DNA from: BACL27 sp964203235
GTDB taxonomy: Bacteria > Actinomycetota > Acidimicrobiia > Acidimicrobiales > Ilumatobacteraceae
Direction of reading: 5' to 3'
Assembly (NCBI GenBank): GCA_964203235.1
Contig: CAXNLE010000003.1
Location: forward strand, 1-64,000
Length of the DNA stretch: 64,000 nucleotides
The stretch's first letter is position 1. Each line of letters starts with the position of its first letter. Positions 8,930 to 17,936 of the stretch are shown piece by piece. Below the pieces are notes generated by a model that was given only the letters and a program-made list of their open reading frames with translations, was not told the DNA's origin and made no database searches. The position numbers and the translations under genes are program-made.

Positions 8930-9729
8930 TGCCAATGGATGACCGATCGAAGCTATTGCGCAGATACGTAATTGATGCGATGCGTGGCGGCGGGCGAGGC
9001 CACCTCGGGTCATCAATGTCAATGATTGAGATTTTGCGAGTGCTGTACGACTCGGTGCTTAAATATGATGCGAAAAACCCTGAGTCGACTGATCGCGATC
9101 GATTTGTATTAAGCAAAGGTCACGGATGTCTCGCTTTATATGCGATTTTGGCGGACAAAGGTTTTCTTCCAATTGAAGAACTTGAGAGTTTTTGTCGACC
9201 GACTTCTCGACTCGGTGGCCACCCAGAGCGCGGCAAAGTGCCAGGGGTAGAAGCGTCAACCGGTGCACTTGGTCATGGTTTGCCAATCGCAGTTGGGCTC
9301 GCACTTGCGATGCGCCTGCAAAAACGCAGTAGCCGTGTTTTTGTTTTAACTGGTGATGGCGAAATAAACGAAGGTTCGAATTGGGAGGCGGGAATGGCGG
9401 CCTCTAAGCACAAGCTGTCAAATTTGACCGTGATGGTGGATTACAACAAGTTGCAAAGTTATGGCAAGACATCAGAAGTTTTGGATCTTGAACCACTAGT
9501 TGACAAGTTTAAGAGTTTTGGTTTTGTAACTCACGAAGTTGATGGTCATGATGTCGCAGCACTTGAAGCAATTTTCAAAAAGTTACCTTTTTCAAATAGT
9601 GCACCTTCGGCAATAATCTGTCACACGATTAAAGGTAAAGGATTTCCGTTCGCTGAGGGAAATCCTGAATGGCATCACAAATCAGGAATGACAGAAACTG
9701 ATATCCAACAGATGTACGACTGCCTCTAA
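8929..9729 (+). CDS. Transketolase-like, N-terminal (TPP-binding) subunit
   Basis: 266 residues corresponding to the pyrophosphate-binding half of transketolase. It has GHLGSSMS near residue 24, LSKGHGCLALYA (about 60-71), STGALGHGLPIAVG and the TPP/metal motif GDGEINEGSNWEA starting near 141 with the closing MVDYNK. It pairs with the C-terminal half at 9775. Split transketolases occur in some bacteria and in secondary pathways. Here the pair probably moves a two-carbon ketol unit onto a sugar of the cluster. ATG overlaps the preceding TAA by one base. Confidence 0.92.
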   Translation: MPMDDRSKLLRRYVIDAMRGGGRGHLGSSMSMIEILRVLYDSVLKYDAKNPESTDRDRFVLSKGHGCLALYAILADKGFLPIEELESFCRPTSRLGGHPERGKVPGVEASTGALGHGLPIAVGLALAMRLQKRSSRVFVLTGDGEINEGSNWEAGMAASKHKLSNLTVMVDYNKLQSYGKTSEVLDLEPLVDKFKSFGFVTHEVDGHDVAALEAIFKKLPFSNSAPSAIICHTIKGKGFPFAEGNPEWHHKSGMTETDIQQMYDCL

Positions 9730-9774
9730 TGAAACTATTTCTTTTTTATACAACTTTGAAAATGGTGATCTCTA

Positions 9775-10701
9775 ATGCGTAAAACTGCACTTGATTGTGT
9801 CTATAAACTTGCCAAAATTGACGAACGGGTTGTGTTCGTCGGCTCTGACCTCGGGCCTGGTGTGCTTGACAAAATGAAAACTGAATTTCCACAAAGGTTC
9901 TTCATGGAAGGTGTCAGTGAGCAATACATCGTCGGCATGGCTGCTGGTTTGGCGATGGAAGGCTTTATCCCTTATGTGAATACCATTGCGACTTTTCTAA
10001 CGCGACGGTGCTATGAACAAGTAGCAGTAGATCTTTGTATTCATGATTTGCCAGTTCGTCTGATCGCTAATGGTGGTGGCGGGGTTTATGCGCCGCTTGG
10101 GCCAACGCATTTGGCAATTGAAGACATAGCGATTATGCGAGCGTTACCGAATATGGCAGTAGTAGCACCTTGTGATGCAGACGAAATGAATCGTTTAATG
10201 ATGTCAACTCTTGAGTGGCCACATCCGATTTATATTCGTCTCGGCAAAGGTGGTGACAAAATTGTTAGTGAAGAGAAAAATGGTTTTGAATTAGGCAAGT
10301 CAATCCTGATGCGAAGCGGCACTGATGGAATGTTCGTCACGACTGGTGTGATGACTCAACTTGCATTAGAGACCGCGGAAGTATTAAATAAAGATGGAGT
10401 CAATGTTGGCGTAGTTCACATGCACACGATTAAACCGTTTGATGCCACTGGTGTGATTTCTGCGATTGAAAATGTAAAAGCAGTAGTAACAGTTGAAGAG
10501 CACATCGTTAACGGTGGTCTCGGTTCGGCATTGCTAGAAACATGCAGTGACCTTCGTCCAGAATTATTACCAAAGATTATGCGAGTAGGCATACCTGACA
10601 AATTTGCAACTGAGTATGGCAGCCAAAATTCGCTATTGAAGCATTGGGGAATCACGTCGGATACCTTGGTAGGTGCGATGATGAAAAAGCTTGGAGGCTA
10701 G
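9775..10701 (+). CDS. Transketolase-like, C-terminal (pyrimidine-binding) subunit
   Basis: 308 residues forming the second half of a split transketolase. GVSEQYIVGMAAGLAMEG contains the glutamate that activates the thiamin aminopyrimidine. PVRLIANGGGG and GPTHLAIEDIAIMRALP are typical of the Pyr domain, and a transketolase C domain follows (VVTVEEHIVNGGLG). It sits 45 nt behind the N-terminal subunit. The organism should also have a normal transketolase for central metabolism, so this pair is likely dedicated to the glycan pathway. Confidence 0.92.
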   Translation: MRKTALDCVYKLAKIDERVVFVGSDLGPGVLDKMKTEFPQRFFMEGVSEQYIVGMAAGLAMEGFIPYVNTIATFLTRRCYEQVAVDLCIHDLPVRLIANGGGGVYAPLGPTHLAIEDIAIMRALPNMAVVAPCDADEMNRLMMSTLEWPHPIYIRLGKGGDKIVSEEKNGFELGKSILMRSGTDGMFVTTGVMTQLALETAEVLNKDGVNVGVVHMHTIKPFDATGVISAIENVKAVVTVEEHIVNGGLGSALLETCSDLRPELLPKIMRVGIPDKFATEYGSQNSLLKHWGITSDTLVGAMMKKLGG

Positions 10702-10703
10702 TT

Positions 10704-11501
10704 GTGGTATTCACTTCAGATGAAGATCTCGCAATTGCTAACGAATATTTAGACCTTGGTTACATAATTAGACCAAATGCCGACAAAGAAGCATTTAAGT
10801 GGATTCAGGAAAGTTCAGCCAGTGTTGCGGCGATTGCTCTAAACATCGAACCACCGACCAATAACGAAAAGTTCTTGAACGAAATTCACAATCTTATTGA
10901 ACCGTCAAAACTAAATGATTTCAGATTAAAAGTTATACAAGGTTTAAACGCACTTCCAGAATTTCGATTGATGTACTTTCGTTTGGCTAAACCATATTTA
11001 GAGGCAATTGTTGGCAACGAACTTGCAATGCAGCAACGTATTAACTTGAGCATTCAAATGCCGAATGACACAAGTTCATTGTTACCAGTTCATGCCGACA
11101 CCTGGTCTGGTGACTCGCCATTTGAGGTTGTGGTTTGGCTTCCGTTAGTTAATTGTTTTGGCACAAAGGCGATGTATTTGTTGCCTCCAACTCAGTCTGC
11201 AAAATTTTCAAATGAGTTCAGCAAGCGCGGAGGAAGCAGTAGCGAATCTATTTTTGACTCTATTAAAACTGAAGTTAAATGGCTTGAAGTTAAAAGTGGT
11301 CAGGTATTGGTCTTTGATCAGTCGCTCCCACATGGCAATCGTCTAAACGAAGAAACTGAAACTCGCTGGTCGATGAACTGCCGCTTCAAGGGTGTGTTCA
11401 CTCCATACGGCGATAAGAAACCTGGTGAATTTTTTGAGCCAATTACCTTACGCCCAGCATCTCGGCGTGGTATGTCATACGAGCTTCCGAAAATCTCATG
11501 A
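10704..11501 (+). CDS. 2OG-Fe(II) oxygenase-like protein of sporadic carbohydrate clusters
   Basis: 265 residues from GTG 10704, preceded by GGAGG; a longer in-frame reading back to 10644 lies inside the transketolase gene. A facial-triad pattern is visible: H130-x-D132 in PVHADTWSG, distal His210 in SLPHGN and an arginine in ETRWSMN. This fits a non-heme iron dioxygenase of the phytanoyl-CoA dioxygenase type, which would hydroxylate or oxidise a sugar intermediate using 2-oxoglutarate and O2. I recall a named family of such oxygenases in 'sporadic carbohydrate clusters' beside LIC12192-like proteins, which matches the next gene. Confidence 0.75.
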   Translation: MVFTSDEDLAIANEYLDLGYIIRPNADKEAFKWIQESSASVAAIALNIEPPTNNEKFLNEIHNLIEPSKLNDFRLKVIQGLNALPEFRLMYFRLAKPYLEAIVGNELAMQQRINLSIQMPNDTSSLLPVHADTWSGDSPFEVVVWLPLVNCFGTKAMYLLPPTQSAKFSNEFSKRGGSSSESIFDSIKTEVKWLEVKSGQVLVFDQSLPHGNRLNEETETRWSMNCRFKGVFTPYGDKKPGEFFEPITLRPASRRGMSYELPKIS

Positions 11502-11899
11502 AGAGGTTGCGAGGCTACATATTCGCTCGTCCGTTTATGGGCGAAAGGGCCCCGCAACACGTGCAAAATATTATTTTGCGTGACTATTGCAATAAAAAAG
11601 GTTTTGAATTATTACTAGCGGCAACAGAATATGCAATGGCTGATTCGTCAATGATTTTAGAGTCGGTACTAGACGATCTAGATAGCGTAGATGGAGTCGT
11701 GTTTTACAGTCTCTATCAATTGCCAACTCAATCAAAACTTCGAAATTCGGTTTATTCACGCGCGCTTGAATCAGGCAAATCGCTGCATTTTGCGGTTGAA
11801 GGAATGTCGATTACCAAACCATCTGATGTTGATTCGGTTGAGCAATGTTTATTGGTCAAAACGACTATTGATAACTGCATCACAAAAGTTGAAGTTTAA
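11498..11899 (+). CDS. LIC12192-family sporadic carbohydrate cluster protein
   Basis: 133-residue protein of unknown biochemical function. The N-terminus RGYIFARPFMGERAPQHVQN, followed by IILRDYC and ATEYAM, matches my memory of the LIC12192 family, named for its sporadic appearance in carbohydrate biosynthesis loci. No membrane segment or catalytic motif is obvious. It overlaps the oxygenase gene by 4 nt (ATGA), so the two are probably made together. It might be a small accessory enzyme or chaperone of the sugar pathway; that is a guess. Confidence 0.7.
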   Translation: MKRLRGYIFARPFMGERAPQHVQNIILRDYCNKKGFELLLAATEYAMADSSMILESVLDDLDSVDGVVFYSLYQLPTQSKLRNSVYSRALESGKSLHFAVEGMSITKPSDVDSVEQCLLVKTTIDNCITKVEV

Positions 11900-11902
11900 G
11901 CC

Positions 11903-12568
11903 ATGGGTGTTTGGCGCGAATTCGTAACGCCTTTACATAAGTCAACGAAGCGCGATTATCTTGCGCGAATGAACGACGACAAAGTTCATTGCATGCTTAA
12001 GGCCAAGCAATATGGCGCCGATTACTGGGACGGTGACCGTCGCTATGGATACGGCGGCTACAAATTTCGGGCAGGTTATTGGACGCCTGTCGCCCAAAGT
12101 TTGATTGATACTTACAACTTGAAACCCGGTTCAAAGGTTTTAGATTTGGGCTGCGGAAAAGGTTTCTTATTACACGAACTTTTATTGCTTGAACCAGAAC
12201 TACAAATAATTGGCACCGACATTTCAGAGCATGGTTTGAGCCACACGACTGATCTTGTTAAACCACATGTGCAAATTCACGATGCGCGAGGCGAATTTAA
12301 ATGGAAGGACAAAGAATTTGATCTAGTAATTTCGCTCACTCTTCTACATAATTTAAGAGCGTTTGATTTAGAAAATTGTTTGCGCGAGATTCAGCGAATT
12401 GGTAAGTCGCATTATGTAACTTCAGAGAGCTATCGAAATGAACTTGAGCAATTTAATTTGCAATGTTGGGCACTGACCTGTGAAACATTCTTTGACTTAG
12501 ACGAGTGGCTGTGGATTTTTGAAAAGACTGGCTATACGGGCGACTACGAATTCATATACTTTGAGTAG
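11903..12568 (+). CDS. Class I SAM-dependent methyltransferase
   Basis: 221 residues with SAM motif I VLDLGCGKGFLLHEL (about residues 79-93), motif II acidic residue in IIGTDISEHGL and post-motif LVISLTLLHNL. It likely methylates a sugar or an intermediate of the cluster, or acts downstream of the oxygenase. The N-terminal ~65 residues, with YGADYWDGDRRYGYGGYKF, form a substrate-side extension. It follows the LIC12192-like gene after 3 nt. Confidence 0.85.
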   Translation: MGVWREFVTPLHKSTKRDYLARMNDDKVHCMLKAKQYGADYWDGDRRYGYGGYKFRAGYWTPVAQSLIDTYNLKPGSKVLDLGCGKGFLLHELLLLEPELQIIGTDISEHGLSHTTDLVKPHVQIHDARGEFKWKDKEFDLVISLTLLHNLRAFDLENCLREIQRIGKSHYVTSESYRNELEQFNLQCWALTCETFFDLDEWLWIFEKTGYTGDYEFIYFE

Positions 12569-12571
12569 TCA

Positions 12572-13444
12572 ATGTTTGTTTTAACAACCGATCACTCTGG
12601 CTGTATTTTGGTCGAGCATGTTGTAGCAAGAAGTGGCTCGTGCGAGAACTTGGTTGCGTTACCAAATGTTGAAGAGAATTTCTCGCAAACTCAACTTGAA
12701 GAATGGATGAAAAATCATTCAATAACTCAAGTTTCTGATACTAAACGTTTTAGTTTGTTAACAAGCACCGATCTGCCAAAAACTGAGTATGTTTCATGTT
12801 CTGTTGAAAACGCAGGGTTGCCAAAGTTTCCTTTTGAATGGGTATCAGTTGAGAATTTGTGGCAGAAAAATATTGACAATTCAATAGCTACCGCAATGAA
12901 CCAAATTATTGGGCAAGTCGAGAAAATCAATTCAGGTAGTTTAGAAAAGCTTGAACAATTGTTTGTAAAAGATTTTGACTTAAATAAAGTCAACCCACGA
13001 GTTTTCTTTGCGAAGTCCGAAACGGTTGAAGCAACTGAATCATTAATCTCATTTCTTGGCGCATTTAGCGTAGGAAACGGGCAGCAAACTGCACGGCTCT
13101 GCATGCATCACAGTCAGTCACAGGTAATTCAAGAGATGTTAATGATTCATGCAGTGCCCATAAGCACAGGGCCATTACGTCAAAATAACGATTCATCTGT
13201 TTCGTACCACATGATGCGCGGAGCCTTAGAAATAACTTTGCACCACGGTGGTGCTGTCGGAGACATTGTGCATCATGTTGAGCGCCGCGTCGATCAGCCT
13301 TCGTCGCAAAGTTCAATAAGAGTTCCGGCTCGCGTCTTTCGCACGATTCGAACAATCACAGACTCGGCCGTGTTCATTGAAGTACAGAGTGGTCCATTCT
13401 CAGATAGCGACACCGAGTGGTCTGCGAAAGAGGACATTCGATGA
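12572..13444 (+). CDS. WbuC-like cupin protein with unknown N-terminal domain
   Basis: 290 residues. The C-terminal half (from about residue 168) resembles WbuC cupin-fold metalloproteins of O-antigen loci: RLCMHHSQSQVIQEML, then HHGGAVGDIVHHVE and VFIEVQSGPFSDSD, which parallels the family ending. The first ~165 residues show nothing I recognise. WbuC itself has no firmly known reaction. It begins 3 nt after the methyltransferase and overlaps the next gene by 4 nt (ATGA). Predicted cytoplasmic. Confidence 0.65.
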   Translation: MFVLTTDHSGCILVEHVVARSGSCENLVALPNVEENFSQTQLEEWMKNHSITQVSDTKRFSLLTSTDLPKTEYVSCSVENAGLPKFPFEWVSVENLWQKNIDNSIATAMNQIIGQVEKINSGSLEKLEQLFVKDFDLNKVNPRVFFAKSETVEATESLISFLGAFSVGNGQQTARLCMHHSQSQVIQEMLMIHAVPISTGPLRQNNDSSVSYHMMRGALEITLHHGGAVGDIVHHVERRVDQPSSQSSIRVPARVFRTIRTITDSAVFIEVQSGPFSDSDTEWSAKEDIR

Positions 13445-14304
13445 GAGTTTTAATCGTCGGGGGCACTGGAGTCATCGGTTCATCTCTGCAAAAGTCATTG
13501 GCGAAAAACAGTCACGATGTCGTCATCACTTCGCGTAAGTCATCTCTATCAAATGATGCAACACTGCAAGTTAATTTGGAGAATATTTCAGATTCGGTGC
13601 AAACGATTCGTAATGCGGGAAATTTTGATGCAGTAGTTCTTTCAGCCGGAGTAAGTTCAATACGGGCTTGTCGAGTTAATCCAGAAACTACATCATTGGT
13701 TAATGTTGACGCTCAAGTTGCGATCGCGAGAGAGATTCTTTCAATCAATCAATCAAAAATTATCTTGATCTCTAGTAATCGAGTCTTTGATGGTGCAACT
13801 GAGCGAACAAAGATCAAGTCGTCATATAGTCCGACGACTGAATACGGTCGCCAAAAATCGCAAGCTGAAACAGATTTGTTATCGCTTGGTTCGTCAGTAA
13901 AAATAGTGCGACTTTCAAAAGTAATTTCTGAACACACCGCATTGATAGTTGATTGGTTCAGCAAACTCTCAAGTAACGAAAAAATTTCAGCGTTTGTTGA
14001 TATGGCGATAAGCCCAGTCACGGTTGACGACGCTGTTGATGTCATCGAGCACGTACTCTTTGCCGAATGCGAACCTGTAGTTCAGTTCTCGGCGGCAGAT
14101 GAGATATCTTTTTTTGATTTGGCTACGGTCGTTGCGAATTACGCCAAGTCGCCCCTATCTAATGTGATTCGTCAATTCGCACAAGATGCAGGGGATAATG
14201 CAATCCCTCATTCGTCGCTAGAATCAAGTGTGTTCCCGTCGATCAAGCCGATGCCGTCTTTGCACTCTGTTCATAAAATTATGGAGAAACTTACAAATTC
14301 ATGA
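13441..14304 (+). CDS. NAD(P)-dependent sugar reductase/epimerase (RmlD-like SDR)
   Basis: 287 residues from ATG 13441 (MRVLIVGGTGVIGSSLQ); a GTG-led extension to 13417 is inside the previous gene. Features are the Rossmann motif GGTGVIGSS, serine region LISSNRVFDGA and catalytic YGRQK. The layout and short C-terminal domain resemble dTDP-4-dehydrorhamnose reductase, so reduction of a keto-sugar is plausible. It overlaps both neighbours by 4 nt (ATGA). Confidence 0.85.
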   Translation: MRVLIVGGTGVIGSSLQKSLAKNSHDVVITSRKSSLSNDATLQVNLENISDSVQTIRNAGNFDAVVLSAGVSSIRACRVNPETTSLVNVDAQVAIAREILSINQSKIILISSNRVFDGATERTKIKSSYSPTTEYGRQKSQAETDLLSLGSSVKIVRLSKVISEHTALIVDWFSKLSSNEKISAFVDMAISPVTVDDAVDVIEHVLFAECEPVVQFSAADEISFFDLATVVANYAKSPLSNVIRQFAQDAGDNAIPHSSLESSVFPSIKPMPSLHSVHKIMEKLTNS

Positions 14305-15731
14305 AAAACGGCACAGTTTTTGTCTCCGGAACATTCAATGTTCTTCATCCCGGACATTTGCGCTTACTAAAGTTTGCCAAAGACAGTGGTGAAAGACTCG
14401 TTGTTGGTGTTCTCAGCGATCGTGTGGCTGGGGTCGCAGCACATGTGCCCCAAGAGTTTCGCCTAGAGGCTGTCAAAATGCACGCAATAGTAGATGAAGC
14501 GTTTTTAATTGATGATTCAGTTAATGATGCCATCCGTAAAATACAGCCGGCACGAGTCGTTAAAGGCAAGGAACATAAAACTAAGGACAACCCTGAGCAA
14601 GAAGCTGTAGATAGTTACGGTGGAAAATTGTTATTCAGTTCGGGTGATGTGGTGTTTACTTCGCTTGATTTGATTCGCCGCGAGATGGCAATTCAAGAGC
14701 CAAAGACAATTACTTTGCCAATCGATTTTATGGCTCGACGCGGAGTAACCAAAAAATCTTTATCGTTATTACTTTCAAAAATGAAAGATATGCAAATAGT
14801 GGTGATCGGCGACACAATCGTTGACGAATACATCTCTTGCGATCCACTTGGAATGTCCGAAGAAGATCCAACAATTGTTGTTACGCCGATTTCTAGCAAG
14901 AAATTTATCGGCGGGGCGGCGATTGTTGCGGCTCACGCAGCTTCACTGGGAGCGAGAGTTAAATATTTCTCAGTTGTTGGTAATGATGAGTCAGCACAAT
15001 TCTGTCGCGACGAATTGACGAAATTCAATGTTGACCACGAACTAATAGTCGACGATGCAAGACCAACAACTCTTAAACAGCGCTTTCGTAGTCGTGGTAA
15101 AACTTTGTTGCGAGTTAGTCATCTTGTGCAACGTTCGGTTGACGAGCCGATACAAAAGAGCCTCGTGGCGAGTGTAAAAAATGCTTGCGCTAATGCTGAC
15201 CTACTAATTTTCTCAGATTTCAATTATGGATGTCTTCACCAGAATGTGGTTGATCAACTTGTTGAGATCGCGACCAAAAACAAAATGCGAATAGTCGCCG
15301 ATAGTCAATCTTCATCGCAAATTGGCGATATTTCAAGATTTAAAAATGCTGACTTGATAACCCCAACAGAACGCGAAGCCAGATTGGCGCTACGCAACAC
15401 TGAAGACGGCCTCGTCGTAATCGCGCAGTCGGTCTGTTTAAGCGCAGAAGCAAAAAGTGTCACTTTGAAACTTGGCGAACAAGGAGTTTTGCTGCACGGT
15501 CGATGGGGCAAAGACTGGGAGACCGATCAGATTCCTGCACTTAATTCGGCCCCACACGATGTTGCAGGCGCTGGCGATTGCCTGCTGGTAGCGACTTCGC
15601 TAGCGATGACAGTCGGCGCAAACATGTGGGAGTCAGGGTTGCTCGGCTCGCTGGCAGCGGCAATTCAAGTTGGGCGAGTTGGCAATACACCAATCACTCA
15701 AAACGAACTTCTGCACGAGTTGGCGGAGTGA
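14301..15731 (+). CDS. HldE-like bifunctional protein with reversed domain order: nucleotidyltransferase then PfkB kinase
   Basis: 476 residues. Residues 1-~140 are a cytidylyltransferase-fold domain (VSGTFNVLHPGHLRLLKFA with H-x-G-H at 16-19, and VVKGKEHK). From ~155 to the end is a ribokinase/PfkB domain (GDTIVDEY, IGGAAIVAAHAASLGA and the catalytic DVAGAGDCLL near 421). In E. coli HldE the kinase comes first and the adenylyltransferase second; here they are swapped. Expected role: phosphorylate a heptose (or similar) phosphate at C1 and form the NDP-sugar. It overlaps the neighbours at both ends by 4 nt. Confidence 0.85.
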   Translation: MKNGTVFVSGTFNVLHPGHLRLLKFAKDSGERLVVGVLSDRVAGVAAHVPQEFRLEAVKMHAIVDEAFLIDDSVNDAIRKIQPARVVKGKEHKTKDNPEQEAVDSYGGKLLFSSGDVVFTSLDLIRREMAIQEPKTITLPIDFMARRGVTKKSLSLLLSKMKDMQIVVIGDTIVDEYISCDPLGMSEEDPTIVVTPISSKKFIGGAAIVAAHAASLGARVKYFSVVGNDESAQFCRDELTKFNVDHELIVDDARPTTLKQRFRSRGKTLLRVSHLVQRSVDEPIQKSLVASVKNACANADLLIFSDFNYGCLHQNVVDQLVEIATKNKMRIVADSQSSSQIGDISRFKNADLITPTEREARLALRNTEDGLVVIAQSVCLSAEAKSVTLKLGEQGVLLHGRWGKDWETDQIPALNSAPHDVAGAGDCLLVATSLAMTVGANMWESGLLGSLAAAIQVGRVGNTPITQNELLHELAE

Positions 15732-16417
15732 GAGCGGTTCTACTTGCCGCCGGACTCGGAACTCGACTTAGGCCACTCACCGACACAGTTCCAAAATGTT
15801 TGGTACCGATCAAAGGCAAGCCACTCTTAGATATTTGGGTCGAATCGCTGCTGCATGCCGGAGTCAAAAAAATTCTTGTAAATCTTCACTACAAGCATGA
15901 GTTGGTTGAAGACCATATTGCGAATTCTGCATATCGCGATCATGTTGAAACGGTTTTTGAACCAGAGTTACTTGGTACGGCGGGAACACTAGTAGCGAAC
16001 CGAGATTTTTTTAAGGGCGAAGACGGAATGTATATTCACGCCGACAATTATTCGGAAGTTGATATTTCTCAACTGATTGAATTTCATATTCAACGACCGA
16101 AAAATTGTTTAATGACGATGCTTGCCTTTCGAACAGACACGCCACAAACCTGTGGAATTCTTGAACTTGACGACCAGAATGTTTTGCAAAAGATGTATGA
16201 AAAGTCGCCAGAGAATCATGGCAACCTGGCAAATGCGGCGTTATACGTTCTATCGAACGAATTAGTGGCAAGCGTTACAACTGAGCATGATTTTAGTACT
16301 CAGGTGATTCCGAAACTACTTAAACGCATCTATGTAGTTGAAACTGACAAAACTTATATCGACATTGGTACTCCAGAGAGTTATCAGCGCGCTCAAGAGA
16401 TTGCAAATGTTGATTAA
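15728..16417 (+). CDS. Sugar-1-phosphate nucleotidyltransferase (HddC/GlmU-type)
   Basis: 229 residues from GTG 15728; a longer reading to 15578 lies in the previous gene. The N-terminus RAVLLAAGLGTRLRPLTD with VPKCLVPIKGKPL is the nucleotide-binding and catalytic signature of NTP-transferases, and HADNYSEVD holds the metal-binding aspartate. There is no left-handed beta-helix, so it is the short form. It resembles D-glycero-alpha-D-manno-heptose-1-phosphate guanylyltransferase and mannose-1-phosphate enzymes. A second activating enzyme beside the HldE-like protein suggests two nucleotide-sugars. GTGA overlap with the previous stop. Confidence 0.88.
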   Translation: MRAVLLAAGLGTRLRPLTDTVPKCLVPIKGKPLLDIWVESLLHAGVKKILVNLHYKHELVEDHIANSAYRDHVETVFEPELLGTAGTLVANRDFFKGEDGMYIHADNYSEVDISQLIEFHIQRPKNCLMTMLAFRTDTPQTCGILELDDQNVLQKMYEKSPENHGNLANAALYVLSNELVASVTTEHDFSTQVIPKLLKRIYVVETDKTYIDIGTPESYQRAQEIANVD

Positions 16418-17936
16418 AAAAGTCAGACGGCAATTGTTTCAACTACGGCACGGCAACTTTTTAGCGTTTTTAAAAAAGTTTTCAAAATTAAGGGCGCTGT
16501 TTACAATTGTTGCATCGTTGAGCTTTCAAGAGCGACGATTTTGGAAAAAACTAAACAAGATCTCGGACAAGTTTTCTCAAACTGTCGGCCAGAATTTTGA
16601 ATCCGATAAATCTGATTCTTTGATGATCAGCAAAGTTGAAGAAATACTAAACCAAATTAGAGCATTAATTAAAGATCATAAAACTGCAGCAGCCCTTGAA
16701 AAACATCATCAGGGTGCTGAACTGTTTCCAAAATCGCTCGAGTTGAAACAGGCACACGCGCAGGCACACTTTCTTCGAGGTGAATGGAACAACTATCTCT
16801 CGGTTTCAACACAAGCAGATGAATTGATGAAGCAATTAGCACGAGACCAGTCATTAGATGCAACGCAATTGCGCTTTCTGGGCAACGGATGGACGGGACC
16901 ACTTGGCCATATTTCGTTACTTGACGCGGTAATAAAACTCAGAGATTTAAATTTGCTCTCTGATGAGCAAAGGATTCTGCTCTACGATTCTCAGTATTCA
17001 TCGAATAGCGCACTTCTAAAACTTTTTCTTCCGAAAATATTGAATATCAGGAGCGACGTCAAACTTATTGAAAAGTTCACACTAAAATTTAGTTCAATAG
17101 TCGATCAAGTGCCGATGTATCGGCTCAAGACTGGGGTAGTCGATCAGTGGTCGGCTATCGATATTGCGAACCAAGCATGGAGCAAACAAAATCGAGAGCC
17201 GGTTGTCAGACTTACGGATTCTATTGAGGCTCGAGGAATGTCGATTCTTAAACGATGGGGGCTTCCACCTGATGCGTGGTTCGTAGTGATCCATGTGCGA
17301 GAAGGTGACCATCGAGCACACGCCCGCCTGCAAAACGCCGATATTTTGACGTATCTGCCGATGATGCGCGAGATTGTAAATCGTGGTGGATGGGTAATTC
17401 GTATGGGTAGCCCTTTGATGTCGCCACTGCCGAAGATGCAAAATATCGTTGATTATGCGCACGCAGTAGAGCGAGTCGACTGGATGGATGTGTTTCTATG
17501 GTCAAAGGCCAAGTTTTCTATCGCCACAAACTCAGGCGGTTCAGAAGTGCCGATGTGTTTTGGTACGCCCGTAATTAGAACAAACTATTCTTCATTTGGA
17601 CACTGTTCATTTTTTGAAAAATCATTTATGGTGCCAAAGCTCTACAAACTCAATAGCGAAAAGGCATCAATGTCGTTGCAACAGGCACTGCGCACTCCGA
17701 TCCCTTGGTGCGAGTCGACAGTTCATGAAAACATTGAATTTGAAATCGTAGATAACTCACCTCAAGATTTAGTCGACGCAGCAGTCGAAATGTTTCAACG
17801 ATTAGAGAAAAATAATTGGGATATGACTGATCTTCAAAGCAACGCACAGAACATTCGACTCAGCGAGGGTGCGGTGGGCGGGCTTCCGATTTCGCAAAGC
17901 TTTCTTGATAATCATCAATTTTTTGTTAAAGCATGA
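16407..17936 (+). CDS. Putative glycosyltransferase, TIGR04372-like (copy 1)
   Basis: 509 residues from ATG 16407. The N-terminal ~200 residues are basic and partly helical. The C-terminal domain (from ~285) has WFVVIHVREGDHRAHARLQN, GGWVIRMGSP and TNSGGSEVPMCFGTPVI. The arrangement (R-x-x-D..N-x-D-I, G-x-V-x-R-M-G, late glycine-rich loop) fits the poorly characterised TIGR04372 family as I remember it. It is related to the next two proteins. Overlaps: 11 nt with the previous gene, 4 nt with the next. Confidence 0.68.
   Translation: MLIKKVRRQLFQLRHGNFLAFLKKFSKLRALFTIVASLSFQERRFWKKLNKISDKFSQTVGQNFESDKSDSLMISKVEEILNQIRALIKDHKTAAALEKHHQGAELFPKSLELKQAHAQAHFLRGEWNNYLSVSTQADELMKQLARDQSLDATQLRFLGNGWTGPLGHISLLDAVIKLRDLNLLSDEQRILLYDSQYSSNSALLKLFLPKILNIRSDVKLIEKFTLKFSSIVDQVPMYRLKTGVVDQWSAIDIANQAWSKQNREPVVRLTDSIEARGMSILKRWGLPPDAWFVVIHVREGDHRAHARLQNADILTYLPMMREIVNRGGWVIRMGSPLMSPLPKMQNIVDYAHAVERVDWMDVFLWSKAKFSIATNSGGSEVPMCFGTPVIRTNYSSFGHCSFFEKSFMVPKLYKLNSEKASMSLQQALRTPIPWCESTVHENIEFEIVDNSPQDLVDAAVEMFQRLEKNNWDMTDLQSNAQNIRLSEGAVGGLPISQSFLDNHQFFVKA

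Noticed and set aside
16011..16271. Minus-strand ORFs within the sugar cluster
   Set aside because: All lie opposite well-supported genes and show no recognisable domains.
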